Source: Methanocrinis alkalitolerans (lineage in GTDB: Archaea > Halobacteriota > Methanosarcinia > Methanotrichales > Methanotrichaceae). Taken from it: a DNA stretch of 45,875 nt. A program made the position numbers and the translations under genes. The notes beneath the pieces were generated by a model. That model worked only from the letters and a program-made list of their open reading frames with translations, was not told where the DNA came from and ran no database searches. Location of the stretch: contig NZ_JARFPL010000020.1 in NCBI RefSeq assembly GCF_029167205.1, positions 1 through 45,875 of the forward strand, in the 5' to 3' direction. Of this stretch, positions 7,587 to 15,199 are shown piece by piece (position 1 is the first letter of the stretch; each line of letters starts with the position of its first letter).

Positions 7587-7820
7587 CTACCTGAACCGCT
7601 CCTCGTAAGGCTTTCTGCTCAGGTTGTAGAGCCTCGCATGGACGAGAAGGTCGAGGAGGTAGGAGTAGTTCTCGGCGACGATGGCGAGCCTTTCATCGCT
7701 CCTCTCCTCCCAGGGCAGAGAGTTGTAGCTATCGGCGAAGGGCCTCCAGTAGTCCGCCGGGAAGAACTCCATCAGGTAGAGGTGCCGGTCCGTGAAGGAA
7801 AGGGTTACCTTCGGCTCCAT
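7587..7820 (-). CDS. Small protein of unknown function (77 aa)
   Basis: I do not recognise the family. The protein is 77 residues, rich in aromatic residues (several Tyr, Phe and Trp) and predicted mostly helical (LAIVAENYSYLLDLLVHARLYNL). It has no cysteines and no signal peptide. It sits in the same direction between aIF2-beta (16 nt upstream) and cofE (24 nt downstream), so it belongs to this transcript. A GGTG element lies close before the ATG at 7820. The tight packing and the lack of a competing frame support it as a real gene. Confidence 0.65.
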   Translation of the reverse strand: MEPKVTLSFTDRHLYLMEFFPADYWRPFADSYNSLPWEERSDERLAIVAENYSYLLDLLVHARLYNLSRKPYEERFR

Positions 7821-7836
7821 GCACCATCTCTTCCCA

Positions 7837-8463
7837 TCACGATGACCCCTTCTTCTCCACGATCTCCGAGAAGGCGAGGGTTCCGCTGATCTTCTTGATC
7901 TTCGCCCGAACTATGTCACCCTTGGCGGTCCCCGGAACGAAGATCATGAACTTGTCGACCCGGGCGATACCGTCGCCCTTCCTCCCCACCGAGTCGATCC
8001 GAAGCTCGTAGGTCTCCCCCTCTTCGATGACGTCCCTGGGAACGACCGTCTTAGTCTTCCTCTTCCTGACGGGACGATGGGCGCCGCAGGCCTCGCACTT
8101 GAGCATAAGGACCCGATCGCTTCTGATGAGCTGGGTGTCAGGCCTGTGGCACTCCGAACAGATGACGTACTCCTGGACGTAAGAGTCGATGTGACGCTCC
8201 AGGTTCTGCTCCGTGAACCTCCCCTGAAATACGGCGTGCTGACCCTCAATCTTTCCTGCGGTCCCCATCTCCTGGAGGATGAACTTCATCAGGTGGTCTG
8301 GGTCCCGGTTGAGGGCATCGGCGATGCCGGCAAAGTTCTCGAGGACCGTCGTCTTGCCCTCGTAGAATATCTTGGGAGGGGGTATCACAAACCGATCCTC
8401 AGTGCCCCTGGAAGCGGGCAGCCTGCTGATCGCCCGCTCGAGCCCTTTCATGTAGTCTTCCAT
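7837..8463 (-). CDS. Translation initiation factor aIF2-beta with C-terminal TRAM domain
   Basis: The beta subunit of the aIF2 complex, which with alpha and gamma delivers initiator Met-tRNA to the 30S subunit. The 208-residue protein has an N-terminal helix (EDYMKGLERAI), the alpha/beta core (FVIPPPKIFYEGKTTVLENF and HLMKFILQEMGTAGKIEG) and a zinc ribbon with two CxxC pairs (CSECHRPDT, KCEACGAH). A TRAM domain follows (about 145-205; YELRIDSVGRKGDGIARVDKFMIFVPGTAKGD). Most archaeal aIF2-beta proteins end after the zinc ribbon; the TRAM extension, likely RNA binding, is known in some methanogen lineages. The ATG at 8463 is chosen because GGTG lies just upstream. It starts 21 nt after the L10e gene. 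Confidence 0.92.
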   Translation of the reverse strand: MEDYMKGLERAISRLPASRGTEDRFVIPPPKIFYEGKTTVLENFAGIADALNRDPDHLMKFILQEMGTAGKIEGQHAVFQGRFTEQNLERHIDSYVQEYVICSECHRPDTQLIRSDRVLMLKCEACGAHRPVRKRKTKTVVPRDVIEEGETYELRIDSVGRKGDGIARVDKFMIFVPGTAKGDIVRAKIKKISGTLAFSEIVEKKGSS

Positions 8464-8484
8464 CAAAACACCGATCAACCTCAA

Positions 8485-9000
8485 TTATTTGATAAGCTCG
8501 GCACCCTTGTCGACTACCATGTAGACAGGGGTGGGAAGCTTGTGTCCTGCTCTCCGCAGCGCCATCTTGGCATGAGAGAGGTTCTGGGGCGTTGTGCTGA
8601 CGGAGAATACCTTCTGGTCCGCGTCAACCCTGGCGGCGGTGCCGACGGCCTTTCCGAAGGCGTGGCGCATCCCACTTGATACCCGGTCCGCCCCAGCGCC
8701 GGTGGCCTGTTTGTTCTCCCTCAGGACCTGGTGGGGGTAGACCCTCAGCTTCAGGTGGAAGTTGAGCCTTCCGACGTAAGTCATGAGATAACGGTTGGCG
8801 GTGATCCTCCCAGCCTCGAGAGCCGTATGCCTGATCTGGCAGGGCTCCTTGACGGCGAGGGTCAGAGTCACCGGAAATTCGGTGTTGAGGTTGCCCATGT
8901 CGTAGTGGACCACCTTGCTTCCCGGAACGCCTCCCATGTACTTCCTTCTGGTGTAGGGGCGCTCCAGTCTTCTGTACATGCTTGCTGGTTTACGTGCCAA
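8485..9000 (-). CDS. 50S ribosomal protein L10e (uL16)
   Basis: A large-subunit ribosomal protein near the A-site and central protuberance, archaeal counterpart of bacterial L16. The full 171-residue length is present. Conserved stretches are ARKPASMYRRLERPYTRRKYM at the N-terminus, the loop VLRENKQATGAGADRVSSGMRHAFGKAVGTAAR (about 93-125), and the C-terminal AKMALRRAGHKLPTPVYMVV. The start is a TTG preceded by GGAGG at 8-nt spacing. It is the first gene of the L10e - aIF2-beta - 77-aa - cofE - cofC unit, with a TATA box upstream. Confidence 0.95.
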   Translation of the reverse strand: MARKPASMYRRLERPYTRRKYMGGVPGSKVVHYDMGNLNTEFPVTLTLAVKEPCQIRHTALEAGRITANRYLMTYVGRLNFHLKLRVYPHQVLRENKQATGAGADRVSSGMRHAFGKAVGTAARVDADQKVFSVSTTPQNLSHAKMALRRAGHKLPTPVYMVVDKGAELIK

Positions 9001-9036
9001 AACTGAATTCCTCCAAAGTAATCTTGAGCCAGCCTA

Positions 9037-9060
9037 ATATATCTATCAGGTTTATAAGCG
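9037..9060 (-). promoter_or_regulatory. Promoter of the L10e operon
   Basis: On the minus strand CTTATAAACC (plus-strand 9049-9058) reads as a TATA box about 50 nt before the TTG of L10e. A second AT-rich stretch (ATATATTAGG, about 9034-9043) is an alternative. No other promoter is seen between L10e and cofC, whose spacers are 9-24 nt. Confidence 0.5.
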
Positions 9061-9122
9061 TTGGGGGGAAGCAAAAGGGACGGGGACCAGAGCCCTCCTG
9101 CGAATCCCCACGGGTTCGACTT

Positions 9123-10367
9123 TTACACCGTCGTCGGCGTCGAGGAAGATATCTCTCCCGCCAGGGAGACCTTCATCAACCCCTTCGCCTCCTCGACGGT
9201 GGATGTGTTGGCGAGGGCCCACATCAGCTTCACCAGGGCGACCTCCGGGAGGGTGTCCCCGCCCTCGATCCCCCCGGCTGCGAGGATGTCCCTCCCCGTA
9301 TCGTAGACCCGATCGCATACCCTACCCCGGAGACACTGGGAGGCGATGACCACGGGAACCCCGGCGTCTGTCGCGGACTTTATCGTCTTTATCCAGTCGG
9401 AGGCGACGTGGCCGAGGCCCGTCCCCTCCAGGACGATCCCCCTGTAACCAGAGTTTATGTAATGCTCGAAGAGGTCGGGTTTCGCTCCTGGGAAGTACTT
9501 GACGAGGGCGCATCTCGACTCAAGACCGTCGTTGACCTCCAGAGCTGCCTCGCCTCTCCTCCGGTGGCCCCCCAAAACCTCGATCTCTCTATCCGGATAG
9601 CTGACCTTCGCGATGGGGTGGCAGTTTATGCTCCGAAAGGCGTCCCTTCGAGAGGTGTGCATCTTTCGGACCCTGGTTCCCCGGTGGACTAAAGCGAAGT
9701 CGTCGCTGGTGGTCCCGTGCATCACCACCGTCACCTCCGCGATATCGCTCGTCGCGACGGCGGCCGCAGAGATGGCGTTCATGGCGGCGTCGCTGCTGGG
9801 CCGGTCGGAGCTTCGCTGGGAGCCGACGAGGACGACTGGAACCGGGGTTTTGATCATGAAGGAGAGGGCTGCGGCGGTGTAGGTCATGGTGTCGGTCCCG
9901 TGAGTGACGATGACCCCCTCCGCCCCCTTCTCAATCTCCGATCCGACGGCCCTCGCCAGGACCTGCCAGTACTCGGCCTTCATATTCTCGCTCAAGATGT
10001 TGTAGATCACCCGCCCGTCGTAGTTGGCGATCTCCAAGAGCTCCGGGATCGATGATATGATCTCCTCCGCCGAGAACTGGCTCGTCACCGCTCCGGTCCT
10101 GTAGTCGACTTTGCTGGCGATCGTCCCCCCGGTGGAGAGGATCGAGACCTTCGGGAGACCCTCACGGCGCAGGAGGGGGGGTGGCGGCGGAACCATCGGT
10201 GCCTTCCCCTTCCTCACCAGCTCCACATCGGACCGTTCCGGATCGAATCCGGCGTTGTAGCCGCTATCCATCTTTATGACGACGGTGCCGGAGACGGAGG
10301 GCATAAGAACCCCCTCGCGCCGGACGCCGTCTTTTGTGACCGCTATTCTGTCCCCCAGTTCCAGCAT
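9123..10367 (-). CDS. gatD: Glutamyl-tRNA(Gln) amidotransferase subunit D
   Basis: GatD is the asparaginase-like subunit of the archaeal GatDE complex. It releases ammonia from glutamine or asparagine, which GatE uses to turn Glu-tRNA(Gln) into Gln-tRNA(Gln). The 414-residue protein has an N-terminal beta domain (LGDRIAVTKDGVRREGVLMP), a linker with five consecutive prolines (about residues 60-64) and the type I asparaginase domain. Active-site segments are STGGTIASKVDYRTGAV (about 79-95) and VTHGTDTMTYTAAAL (about 155-169), followed by VLVGSQRSSDRPSSDA. gatE is not in the window. The ATG at 10367 follows a GGAG-type site. Confidence 0.94.
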   Translation of the reverse strand: MLELGDRIAVTKDGVRREGVLMPSVSGTVVIKMDSGYNAGFDPERSDVELVRKGKAPMVPPPPPLLRREGLPKVSILSTGGTIASKVDYRTGAVTSQFSAEEIISSIPELLEIANYDGRVIYNILSENMKAEYWQVLARAVGSEIEKGAEGVIVTHGTDTMTYTAAALSFMIKTPVPVVLVGSQRSSDRPSSDAAMNAISAAAVATSDIAEVTVVMHGTTSDDFALVHRGTRVRKMHTSRRDAFRSINCHPIAKVSYPDREIEVLGGHRRRGEAALEVNDGLESRCALVKYFPGAKPDLFEHYINSGYRGIVLEGTGLGHVASDWIKTIKSATDAGVPVVIASQCLRGRVCDRVYDTGRDILAAGGIEGGDTLPEVALVKLMWALANTSTVEEAKGLMKVSLAGEISSSTPTTV

Positions 10368-10531
10368 CGCCGCATCAGCTCCTCTCTTCTTTCGGGGAGG
10401 GTCTTATCCCCCGGGTGAAAAACGTTCCCCTCAGAGACCGACGACCGGACGGAAGAGGCCCACTAGATAGAAGAAAGAACGAAAGCCGATTAATACGAGC
10501 CGGATCGAAGGTGGGGAGAGGTGGAGGAGAG

Positions 10532-11065
10532 ATGATCTATTTCGTCACCGGAAACAGGGGAAAGTTCGAAGAGGCCCAGGAAATCCTGGGAGAGGTGGAG
10601 CAGAGGAACATCGGGTACGTCGAGATCCAGGCCGATACCCTCGAGGAGGTGGCGGCCTTCGGGATCAGGGAGGTCGCCGAGAAGCTGGCGAGTCCCGCGA
10701 TGATCGAGGACGCAGGGCTCTTCATCAATGGGTTGAAGGGCTTTCCCGGGGTCTATTCCGCCTACGTCTTCGATACCATAGGTAACGACGGGGTCCTCCG
10801 GCTGATGGAGGGGATCGAAGATCGGAGGGCGGCGTTCAGATCTGTGGTGGCGTACGCCGAGGCGGGGGGAGAGCCGGTCGTCTTCGCAGGAGAGCTGGAG
10901 GGTGAGATCGCCACCGAGCCCCGGGGGTCGGGGGGGTTCGGGTACGACCCGATATTCGAGGTGGGAAATAAGACGATCGCCGAGATGGACCTATCCGAGA
11001 AGAACAGCATCTCCCACCGGGGCAGATCGATCCGGGCCCTGGAGAGCTGGCTATCCTCCCGGTGA
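10532..11065 (+). CDS. XTP/dITP diphosphatase (RdgB/HAM1 family)
   Basis: Hydrolyses non-canonical purine nucleoside triphosphates (XTP, ITP, dITP) to the monophosphates, keeping them out of DNA and RNA. The 177-residue protein shows the family features in order: IYFVTGNRGKFEEAQEIL (N-terminal nucleotide-binding strand), MIEDAGLFINGLKGFPGVYSA (catalytic metal region, about 63-83), and GGFGYDPIFEV ... SEKNSISHRGRSIRALESWL (C-terminal purine-binding part). The ATG at 10532 follows GGAGGAGA, so an earlier in-frame ATG at 10415 is rejected. It is divergent from gatD and stands alone. Confidence 0.92.
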   Translation: MIYFVTGNRGKFEEAQEILGEVEQRNIGYVEIQADTLEEVAAFGIREVAEKLASPAMIEDAGLFINGLKGFPGVYSAYVFDTIGNDGVLRLMEGIEDRRAAFRSVVAYAEAGGEPVVFAGELEGEIATEPRGSGGFGYDPIFEVGNKTIAEMDLSEKNSISHRGRSIRALESWLSSR

Positions 11066-11086
11066 CCCCTCCCGAAAGATCGCCCT

Positions 11087-11374
11087 TCAGCACTTCCGAC
11101 CCTTCCTGAGGGCGCAACGGGGGAGCATGCTGCTGTCGATCCTCTTTATCCGGGGAGCCTGGACTGCGGAGATGTAGAGGGCCCTCCCCCCCACATCGAC
11201 CTTCTGGTCCATCGGCTTTGGGGGGCTGAGCCTCACCGGGAGGAGGATCGGCCCCTCACAGGTGGTGCATAACCGAAGCTCTGAGAAGCTCTTTATTATG
11301 TACTCCCTCATCTCCGGAGATATCTCCGGGGGAGCTGTCGGCCCTTTCTTTGGAGACTTTACAGGCATCGTCAT
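11087..11374 (-). CDS. Conserved-looking 95-aa protein with CxxC, unknown function
   Basis: I do not recognise the family. The 95-residue protein has a proline-rich N-terminus, a helix (MREYIIKSFSEL), a CTTC motif (about residues 36-39) and a basic C-terminus containing two more cysteines (PRCALRKGRKC), so a metal-binding site is possible. A much longer in-frame extension on this strand (to 11770) runs antisense through the RNase P gene and is proline-rich nonsense, so the ATG at 11374 is chosen. The gene diverges from the RNase P component with only 63 nt between the starts, and the two may share a promoter region. Confidence 0.6.
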   Translation of the reverse strand: MTMPVKSPKKGPTAPPEISPEMREYIIKSFSELRLCTTCEGPILLPVRLSPPKPMDQKVDVGGRALYISAVQAPRIKRIDSSMLPRCALRKGRKC

Positions 11375-11390
11375 GGAGATCTCTTCGCCC

Positions 11391-11430
11391 CTAGAAATAG
11401 TATATCTTTTATACCGACCGGTGATGAGGC
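11391..11430. promoter_or_regulatory. Divergent promoter region and RBS for RNase P component 4
   Basis: An AT-rich block (ATAGTATATCTTTTATACC, about 11397-11414) in the 63-nt space between two divergent starts can serve as TATA element for both directions. GGTGATGAGG at about 11420-11429 is the ribosome binding site of the GTG start at 11438. Confidence 0.45.
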
Positions 11431-11437
11431 TATACCC

Positions 11438-11752
11438 GTGGCCAGGAGGAAGAAAGGATACTACAGGGCGAGGGATCTGGCGAGGCAGAGGATCGAGAAG
11501 CTCTTTCTCCTCGCCGAGGAGGAGCACCTCCTCCACCCCGAGAGGAGCGACCGGTACGCTGCCCTCGCCAGGAGGATGGGGATGAGGATGAGGGTCCGGA
11601 TCCCCAGACGGCTGAAGAGGCAGATCTGCAAGGGATGTCGGTGCTACCTCACACCCCAGAGGACCCGGGTGAGGCTGAGGGACGGAGTCCTGACGATAAC
11701 CTGCACTGAGTGCGGAGAACAGATGAGGTACCCCTACCGAAGGCCCCGGTGA
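11438..11752 (+). CDS. Ribonuclease P protein component 4 (Rpr2/Rpp21)
   Basis: A protein subunit of archaeal RNase P, the ribonucleoprotein that removes the 5' leader of pre-tRNAs. The 104-residue protein has two N-terminal helices (ARDLARQRIEKLFLLAEEEHLLHPERSDRYAALARRMGMRM) followed by a zinc ribbon with CKGC and CTEC pairs (about residues 65-95; RQICKGCRCYLTP and ITCTECGEQMRYPY). Length, basic charge and order of elements match the Rpr2/Rpp21 family. The start is a GTG after a GGTGATGAGG site. The RNA component is not identified in this window. Confidence 0.9.
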   Translation: MARRKKGYYRARDLARQRIEKLFLLAEEEHLLHPERSDRYAALARRMGMRMRVRIPRRLKRQICKGCRCYLTPQRTRVRLRDGVLTITCTECGEQMRYPYRRPR

Positions 11753-12095
11753 CTGAGAACGGCGGCGCACCCCCCCCCGATGGCACCATCCGCCCCGTCA
11801 CCACCTCAGCGACGGCCGAACGCTTTTAATATGTCTGGAGAGGATATACAATAAGCGGACGCGTTAGAGGTGGGATGTGACGCCCTCGAATTTGTGGGAT
11901 CTGCCTTGGATCTTGACATCTTCGGTCGGGATAATGGGCGAGCCGGGCTATTGGCCTCCCGAATACATAATGGCATCCAGAGCGTTCCTCTTGCTTTTGA
12001 CCTCTTTGCTCGGGTTCAAGGCGCTCTTTCTGCCTTTCAGGTTCGTAGAAGACGAGTAGCTCCTGAGAGGAGACGGGGCTTGGGATTGGAGACCT
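11753..12095. other. 343-bp intergenic region
   Basis: Convergent space between the RNase P component and the radical SAM gene. It contains a TATA-like stretch (CTTTTAATATG, about 11822-11832), a GAGGTG ribosome binding site and a possible 60-codon gene (11877-12059). Nothing else is recognisable. Confidence 0.5.
11877..12059 (+). CDS. Possible small membrane protein (60 aa)
   Basis: A weakly supported small gene. In favour: a TATA-like element about 50 nt upstream, a GAGGTG site close before the GTG start, and a composition with one clear membrane segment (RAFLLLLTSLLGFKALFLPF, about residues 35-54) followed by a charged end. Against: no recognised homologue, a GTG start and location in a spacer. 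A shorter version from the ATG at 11934 is possible. Confidence 0.35.
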   Translation: MTPSNLWDLPWILTSSVGIMGEPGYWPPEYIMASRAFLLLLTSLLGFKALFLPFRFVEDE

Positions 12096-13931
12096 TCATC
12101 GCCTTTCGGCGGGGACGAGACAATTCGGCCCGTCGCCGATGAGATCCTCTCTGCCCGCACCCCTGAGCCCTTCCCGAACGAGGGGCCAGTTCCTCCCATC
12201 CCGGTACTGGAGGAGCGCCCTCTGGATCTCCTTCTCCCTGCCCCGGGGGACGTGGACGGGCTTTCGGGTGAAGGGATCGATGCCTGTATAGTACATGCAG
12301 GTGGAGACGGTCATCGGCGTTGGGGTGAAGTCCTGGACCTGCTCGGAGTAGAGCCGGTGGTCCCGGATGTACTCGGCCAGCTCCACCATGTCCTTAATTT
12401 CGCAGCCGGGATGGCCGGAGATGAAGTAGGGGACGAGGTACTGCTCTTTTTCCACTTCCCGGCTCGCGGCGACAAACCTCTTGCGAAACTCCTCCAGGGC
12501 GGCCCTGGGGGGCTTGTTCATCGCCAGGAGGACCCGGTCGGAGACGTGCTCTGGCGCCACCTTCAGGTGGCCTGAGACGTGGTGGCTGACGAGGGTCTGG
12601 AGGTACTCCGTCCCCGCAGGGGTCTCGTCACTCAGGACGAGGTCGTGCCTGATCCCAGAGCTGACGAAGACCCGCTTCACCCCGGGGATCTCCCTGAGGC
12701 GGCGGAGGAGCTCCAGCTGCCTTTCGTGGTCGGCGGCGAGGGTCGGGCAGTCGGAAGAGCAGAACCTGTCGGCGCAGGCCCCTGAGGTCTTCCAGCGGCT
12801 GCACGCCATCCCGTACATGTTGGCGGTGGGGCCGCCGACGTCCTGGATCACCCCCTTGAATCCGGAGAGCTTTGTGAGCCCCTCCGCCTCCCTCACCAGG
12901 GAGTCGATGGACCTGGACTGGACTATCCTCCCCTGGTGATGGGTGAGGGCGCAGAAGGAGCAGGATCCGAAGCAACCCCGGTGGGTGGTGATGGAGAACC
13001 TCACCGGCTCGAGAGCCGGTACCTCTTCCCGATAAGAGGGATGGGCCTCCCTGGTGTAGGGGAGCTCGTATACCCGGTCGAGCTCATCGGTCGTCATGGG
13101 GAGCGCCGGCGGGTTCTGGATGACGACGGTCTTGGGGTGGGGCTGGGCTACCGTCCTTCCCAAAATGGGGTCCTGCTCTCCGTAGTGGAGGCGGAAGGCC
13201 TCTGCGTACCTCCTCTTATCCCTCGCCACCTCATCGAAGGATGGGATCTCGAGCAGCCCCTGGTGGTCGGATCCTCTCCACTCCCGCACCCCCATCTTTA
13301 CGACGGTCCCGGGGACGTCCCTGATCTCGGAGACGGCATCGCCAGAGGAGAGACGGCAGGCCACCTCCAGGATCGGCCTCTCCCCCATCCCGAAGACGAT
13401 CATATCCGCCGGGGCGTCCGCCAGGATCGAGCGGCGGACGGAGTCGGACCAGAAGTCGTAATGGGCGAACCTCCGGAGGGAGGCTTCGATCCCGCCGAGG
13501 ATGAGGGGCACGTCGGGAAAGAGGGCGTGGACCCTGTCGGCGTAGACAATACCCGCCCGGTCGGGGCGCAGGAGCCTCCCCCCGGGGGAGTAGACGTCCC
13601 TTCTGCGCCTCTTTCTCTTCGGCGAATAGTTGTTCACCATCGAGTCGACGTTGCCGGAGGCGACGCCGAAGAAGAGCCGGGGGGCCCCCAGGGCAGAGAG
13701 ATCTTCGTCCCGCCTCCAGTCTGGCTGGGGGATGATCCCGACGGCGTATCCAGCGTCCTCCAGGACCCTGCCGATGACCCCCACCCCGAAGGAGGGGTGG
13801 TCGACGTAACCGTCCCCGGAGACGAGGATGACGTCGAACCGGTCGACGCCCCGGCGCTTCCCCTCCTCCATGGAGACGGGGAGGGGCGGCGAGCCCCCCC
13901 GTCTCGCCCTCTCCCTCAGATCTCTCCTCAT
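12096..13931 (-). CDS. YgiQ-type radical SAM protein (UPF0313)
   Basis: A 611-residue radical SAM protein of the YgiQ family, widespread in bacteria and archaea and still without an agreed reaction. The N-terminal domain (about residues 30-250) resembles a cobalamin-binding-like fold (DVILVSGDGYVDHPSFGVGVIGRVLEDAGYAVGII; LGGIEASLRRFAHYDFWSD). The radical SAM cluster motif CFGSCSFC (CxxxCxxC) is at about residue 318. The family-typical segments VQDVGGPTANMYGM and LKVAPEHVSDRVL follow, and the C-terminus includes FTPTPMTVSTCMYYTGIDP. It begins 3 nt after the stop of the PPC-domain gene, so the two are one unit. The ATG at 13931 is used; GGAGGAGAGG lies upstream within the previous gene. Confidence 0.9.
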   Translation of the reverse strand: MRRDLRERARRGGSPPLPVSMEEGKRRGVDRFDVILVSGDGYVDHPSFGVGVIGRVLEDAGYAVGIIPQPDWRRDEDLSALGAPRLFFGVASGNVDSMVNNYSPKRKRRRRDVYSPGGRLLRPDRAGIVYADRVHALFPDVPLILGGIEASLRRFAHYDFWSDSVRRSILADAPADMIVFGMGERPILEVACRLSSGDAVSEIRDVPGTVVKMGVREWRGSDHQGLLEIPSFDEVARDKRRYAEAFRLHYGEQDPILGRTVAQPHPKTVVIQNPPALPMTTDELDRVYELPYTREAHPSYREEVPALEPVRFSITTHRGCFGSCSFCALTHHQGRIVQSRSIDSLVREAEGLTKLSGFKGVIQDVGGPTANMYGMACSRWKTSGACADRFCSSDCPTLAADHERQLELLRRLREIPGVKRVFVSSGIRHDLVLSDETPAGTEYLQTLVSHHVSGHLKVAPEHVSDRVLLAMNKPPRAALEEFRKRFVAASREVEKEQYLVPYFISGHPGCEIKDMVELAEYIRDHRLYSEQVQDFTPTPMTVSTCMYYTGIDPFTRKPVHVPRGREKEIQRALLQYRDGRNWPLVREGLRGAGREDLIGDGPNCLVPAERR

Positions 13932-13934
13932 AAC

Positions 13935-14387
13935 CTAAAACCTCTCCTCCAGGACCGGGAGACAGAGACCCGACCTCTCGTCCAAAAGCCTTCTTGCCCC
14001 AAGGCCGAGGATCTCGAATACCACCGCCTCCACCACCAGGTAGGTGTCGGCCCTCTCCCGGAGGCAGCCGGTGAGGACCTTATCGCTCCTGCCGACGGAG
14101 GCGTGGATGTGAACCCTCGGCTCTCCCCCTCCCCCCGGGTAGATGGTGGCGACGCCGAAGGTCTCCCACCCCCCCTCCAGATCTTCGACGAAGGGGCTTG
14201 TCGGCGGTATCGTCGGCTCCCGGGGTCCCGCGATCAGCCGCCCCCGCCGGAGGGCTCCGAGGAAGAGGATCGTCCCGGAGGCGACCTCCTTCTCCGCCAA
14301 AAATCGATCCAGCGAGCTGATCAGATCCTCGCCATCCTCAAGCCTGATGACGAAGACCCTGCCGAGCCTTCCCTCAGAGTATTCCAT
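13935..14387 (-). CDS. PPC/DUF296-domain protein (AT-hook PCC-like)
   Basis: A 150-residue protein made of a single PPC (DUF296) domain. Family features are GRVFVIRLEDGEDLISSLDRFLAEKEVASGTILFLGALRRGRLI (about residues 8-51) and PRVHIHASVGRSDKVLTGCLRERADTYLVVEAVVFEI (about 91-127; histidines likely bind metal). In prokaryotes such proteins are single-domain trimers, often called DNA-binding by analogy with plant AT-hook proteins, but the true role is unclear. The ATG at 14387 is preferred over one at 14429, because a TATA box lies 26-33 nt upstream of it and there is no ribosome binding site, which suggests a leaderless mRNA. Coupled to the downstream YgiQ-type gene. Confidence 0.8.
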   Translation of the reverse strand: MEYSEGRLGRVFVIRLEDGEDLISSLDRFLAEKEVASGTILFLGALRRGRLIAGPREPTIPPTSPFVEDLEGGWETFGVATIYPGGGGEPRVHIHASVGRSDKVLTGCLRERADTYLVVEAVVFEILGLGARRLLDERSGLCLPVLEERF

Positions 14388-14410
14388 GAAGACTGATATG
14401 AGGATAGGAA

Positions 14411-14420
14411 CGTAATAAAA
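14411..14420 (-). promoter_or_regulatory. TATA box of a probably leaderless PPC gene
   Basis: On the minus strand TTTTATTACG (plus 14411-14420) lies about 29 nt before the ATG at 14387, the normal distance from TATA box to transcription start in archaea, so the transcript probably begins at the start codon. Confidence 0.45.
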
Positions 14421-14503
14421 CCTTGACATGGAAGCAGTCAGGAGATATCGTCGACGATCGGAGGATGCCTACGATCTTCCCTTGAATCCGATGGATCATC
14501 ACG

Positions 14504-14528
14504 ATCGACACCGTTATCTACCCGGAAG
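14504..14528 (+). promoter_or_regulatory. Conserved element upstream of LTD gene 1
   Basis: ATCGACACCGTTATCTA lies 86 nt before the ATG of the first LTD gene. A nearly identical stretch (ATCGACACGGTTATTTA) lies 90 nt before the third LTD gene (18029-18053). The AT-rich GTTAT(C/T)TA part may be a TATA box and the ATCGACAC part an operator or BRE. Confidence 0.45.
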
Positions 14529-14589
14529 ATATTTCCTGCCGACAGGCTTCCGGACCTTCCGGAACCTTTTAGACATGTGGGGGATATTT

Positions 14590-15069
14590 ATGAGCAAAAC
14601 TAAATCAAACATATTGATATTCGCGCTCTGCATCGTGGCCCTCTCCGCCATCGGCGCAAGCGCCATGGTGATCAACGAGGTGGAGCTGAACCCCCTCGGA
14701 AACGGGACCAAATGGGTCGAGCTCTACAACAACGGCGAAGATGACGTGGACGTCTCCGGATGGGTCGTATCCATAGTCAACCCGCCCTGGAACGGCCTTA
14801 TGCCGATCCGCGACGGCACGATCATCCCAGCGAAGGGATACTTTGTAGCCGAGGGCTCGGCCCAATGGGGGCAGGAGGAGAGCGGGACCGTGGTCCTGGT
14901 GAACGCCTCGGGGTTCAAGGTCGACGAGACCCACTTCATGACCGACGACGGCGATAGCGACTTCACCTTCGGCCGCTACCCCAACGGCGTCGACACCGAC
15001 CAGAAGTCGGACTGGAAGCTGATGAAGGCCACCCCAGGGTCGGAGAACCTCCTCTCCATAAGGGCCTGA
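14590..15069 (+). CDS. Secreted lamin-tail-domain (LTD) protein 1
   Basis: A 159-residue exported protein with an N-terminal signal peptide (SKTKSNILIFALCIVALSAIGASA, cut after about residue 24) and one LTD immunoglobulin-like fold. Typical segments are MVINEVELNPLGNGTKWVELYNNGEDDVDVSGW, then IIPAKGYFVAEGSAQW and TFGRYPNGVDTDQKSDWKL. LTD domains in prokaryotes are carried on surface or secreted proteins and are thought to bind other molecules; no enzyme domain is present. The ATG at 14590 follows GGGGGA at good spacing; a longer in-frame extension lacks a ribosome binding site. Two paralogues follow (15200 and 18119). Confidence 0.85.
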   Translation: MSKTKSNILIFALCIVALSAIGASAMVINEVELNPLGNGTKWVELYNNGEDDVDVSGWVVSIVNPPWNGLMPIRDGTIIPAKGYFVAEGSAQWGQEESGTVVLVNASGFKVDETHFMTDDGDSDFTFGRYPNGVDTDQKSDWKLMKATPGSENLLSIRA

Positions 15070-15199
15070 TGGCTCCTTTTGGGAAAGACCGGAACGAAAT
15101 GATGGGTGATCCACAAAAACCGCCCCGGACCCTTCGCCCTGGATGGCAAGGTCCGGGACGGTCCGTATTCTTCGGACGATCCGTATTTTCGGCTGAGAG

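Noticed and set aside
11375..11770. N-terminal extension of the 95-residue CxxC protein
   Set aside because: It would run antisense across the whole RNase P component gene and encodes proline/histidine-rich sequence. An ATG at 11374 is available.
12936..14396. 486-codon plus-strand reading frame
   Set aside because: Antisense to the YgiQ-type and PPC-domain genes; proline/glycine/aspartate-rich with no recognisable motif, while the opposite strand has strong family matches.
14428..14589. 54-codon extension before LTD protein 1
   Set aside because: No ribosome binding site; the shorter start has GGGGGA in front and leads straight into the signal peptide.
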